The notes under the pieces: generated by a model
The model's input: the letters and a program-made list of their open reading frames with translations, nothing else
Databases searched by the model: none
What the model was told of the DNA's origin: nothing
Part shown: positions 12,061 through 12,483 of the stretch, one piece after another
How positions within the stretch are numbered: position 1 is the first letter of the stretch
Layout of the letters: every line of letters starts with the position of its first letter
Translations under genes and position numbers: made by a program
NCBI GenBank assembly: GCA_009778945.1
Contig: WRFF01000041.1
Coordinates: forward strand, 1 to 12,483
Direction of reading: 5' to 3'
DNA from: Clostridiales bacterium
GTDB taxonomy: Bacteria > Bacillota > Clostridia > Peptostreptococcales > Anaerovoracaceae
DNA length: 12,483 nt

Positions 12061-12483
12061 ATAGGAATATATGAACTGACAAACTATGTCAACGACGTGA
12101 ATCAGCAGAACCCGGAAGTCCTTGCCGAATATGCGGGTTCAAGTGCGCTCAAAGCGGACTGCACCTACGGAAACGGGCGCCTCTCCACGAGCAATGCCGC
12201 GGCGGAAGGCGTCGTAGGCCAGACGGTTCCCGCCTCCTATATCTCAAACGGGCAGAACTCCGTACAGACGCTCTTGTCGAATGCGGGTACAGCGCTTGCG
12301 AGTTATTCCTACGGGCCGTTCGGCGAAACTGAGACAGCAAATGTCGGCGCAGGAGGGGACTCCGGTGTGCAAGCCTCGTTCTACGGCTATAACGGGGAAA
12401 ACTTTGACTCCCTTACAAATCTTCAGTATCTAAGGGCACGGTACTACGACCCGGCTTCCGGACGCTTTACGGCGGCGGACACG
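12061..12483 (+). CDS. RHS repeat-associated core protein, 5'-truncated fragment, continues past window end
   Basis: One open frame runs to the window edge without a stop. It shows the C-terminal core of Firmicute RHS/polymorphic toxin proteins: YELTNYVNDVN (from 12070), PEVLAEY, TYGNGRL, SYSYGPFGE (from about 12304), YGYNGENFDSLTNLQYL, and the hallmark LRARYYDPASGRF near 12424-12474. This core normally ends a protein of well over a thousand residues and is directly followed by a variable toxin domain. Here similarity starts abruptly near 12061-12070. The frame is open upstream only to a TGA at 11950 and has no ATG; GTG 12097 and TTG 11992 are the only plausible starts, and neither has a convincing ribosome binding site. 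The preceding residues (11953-12060) do not look like RHS and overlap the hairpins. The best reading is a displaced C-terminal cassette or pseudogene, possibly still transcribed from 11811. Confidence 0.8.
   Translation, partial: MGIYELTNYVNDVNQQNPEVLAEYAGSSALKADCTYGNGRLSTSNAAAEGVVGQTVPASYISNGQNSVQTLLSNAGTALASYSYGPFGETETANVGAGGDSGVQASFYGYNGENFDSLTNLQYLRARYYDPASGRFTAADT

Noticed and set aside
12071..12079. ATG preceded by AGGAA at 12063-12067 as the RHS start
   Set aside because: It is in a different frame from the RHS core and meets a stop after two codons.

Overview
The window (12,483 bp, GC-rich genes with AT-rich intergenic gaps) looks like chromosomal DNA from an anaerobic Firmicute, Clostridia- or Negativicutes-like. 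The reasons are a rubrerythrin, a butyrate-type 3-hydroxybutyryl-CoA dehydrogenase, an LCP cell-wall ligase, mostly AGGAGG-type ribosome binding sites and intrinsic terminators. I could not run a search, so the placement is an inference. Nine complete genes and two partial ones are supported. No tRNA, rRNA, CRISPR array, transposase or phage gene is visible.

Layout: 1-200 is the 3' end of a small GNAT acetyltransferase with its terminator. 299-835 (minus) is rubrerythrin with its own terminator and promoter, divergent from 1003-2928 (plus), a membrane-anchored CapD/EpsC-like nucleotide-sugar dehydratase/epimerase whose catalytic motif is degenerate. Next on the plus strand come pgi (3028-4278), then the closely spaced run hbd (4397-5257), LCP ligase (5281-6348) and fumC (6362-7729). 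A gap of about 300 bp (7730-8033) holds an orphan MerR-like promoter, a short stretch without a convincing gene, and a bidirectional terminator between convergent genes. On the minus strand, 9581-8034 is a two-gene lipid operon: a PlsC-like acyltransferase followed 3 nt later by a PAP2 phosphatase. On the plus strand, 9661-11776 is a second two-gene operon: a sugar nucleotidyltransferase-like protein, then a CDF metal exporter that starts 1 nt after its partner's stop codon.

The right end (11777-12483) is the accessory part. A strong promoter with a perfect -35 box reads into a strongly structured segment (several hairpins, one with an 18-bp stem) and then into a 5'-truncated RHS core that runs off the window edge just where a variable toxin tip would be expected.

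Functionally, most of the window is housekeeping: oxidative-stress defence, glycolysis, C4-acid metabolism, butyrate-type metabolism, envelope polysaccharide and phospholipid handling, and metal efflux. The points most worth a second look are the structured leader in front of the RHS fragment, two genes that look leaderless (each -10 box predicts a start of transcription exactly on the start codon), the altered active site of the CapD-like protein, and the orphan promoter in the fumC-PAP2 gap.
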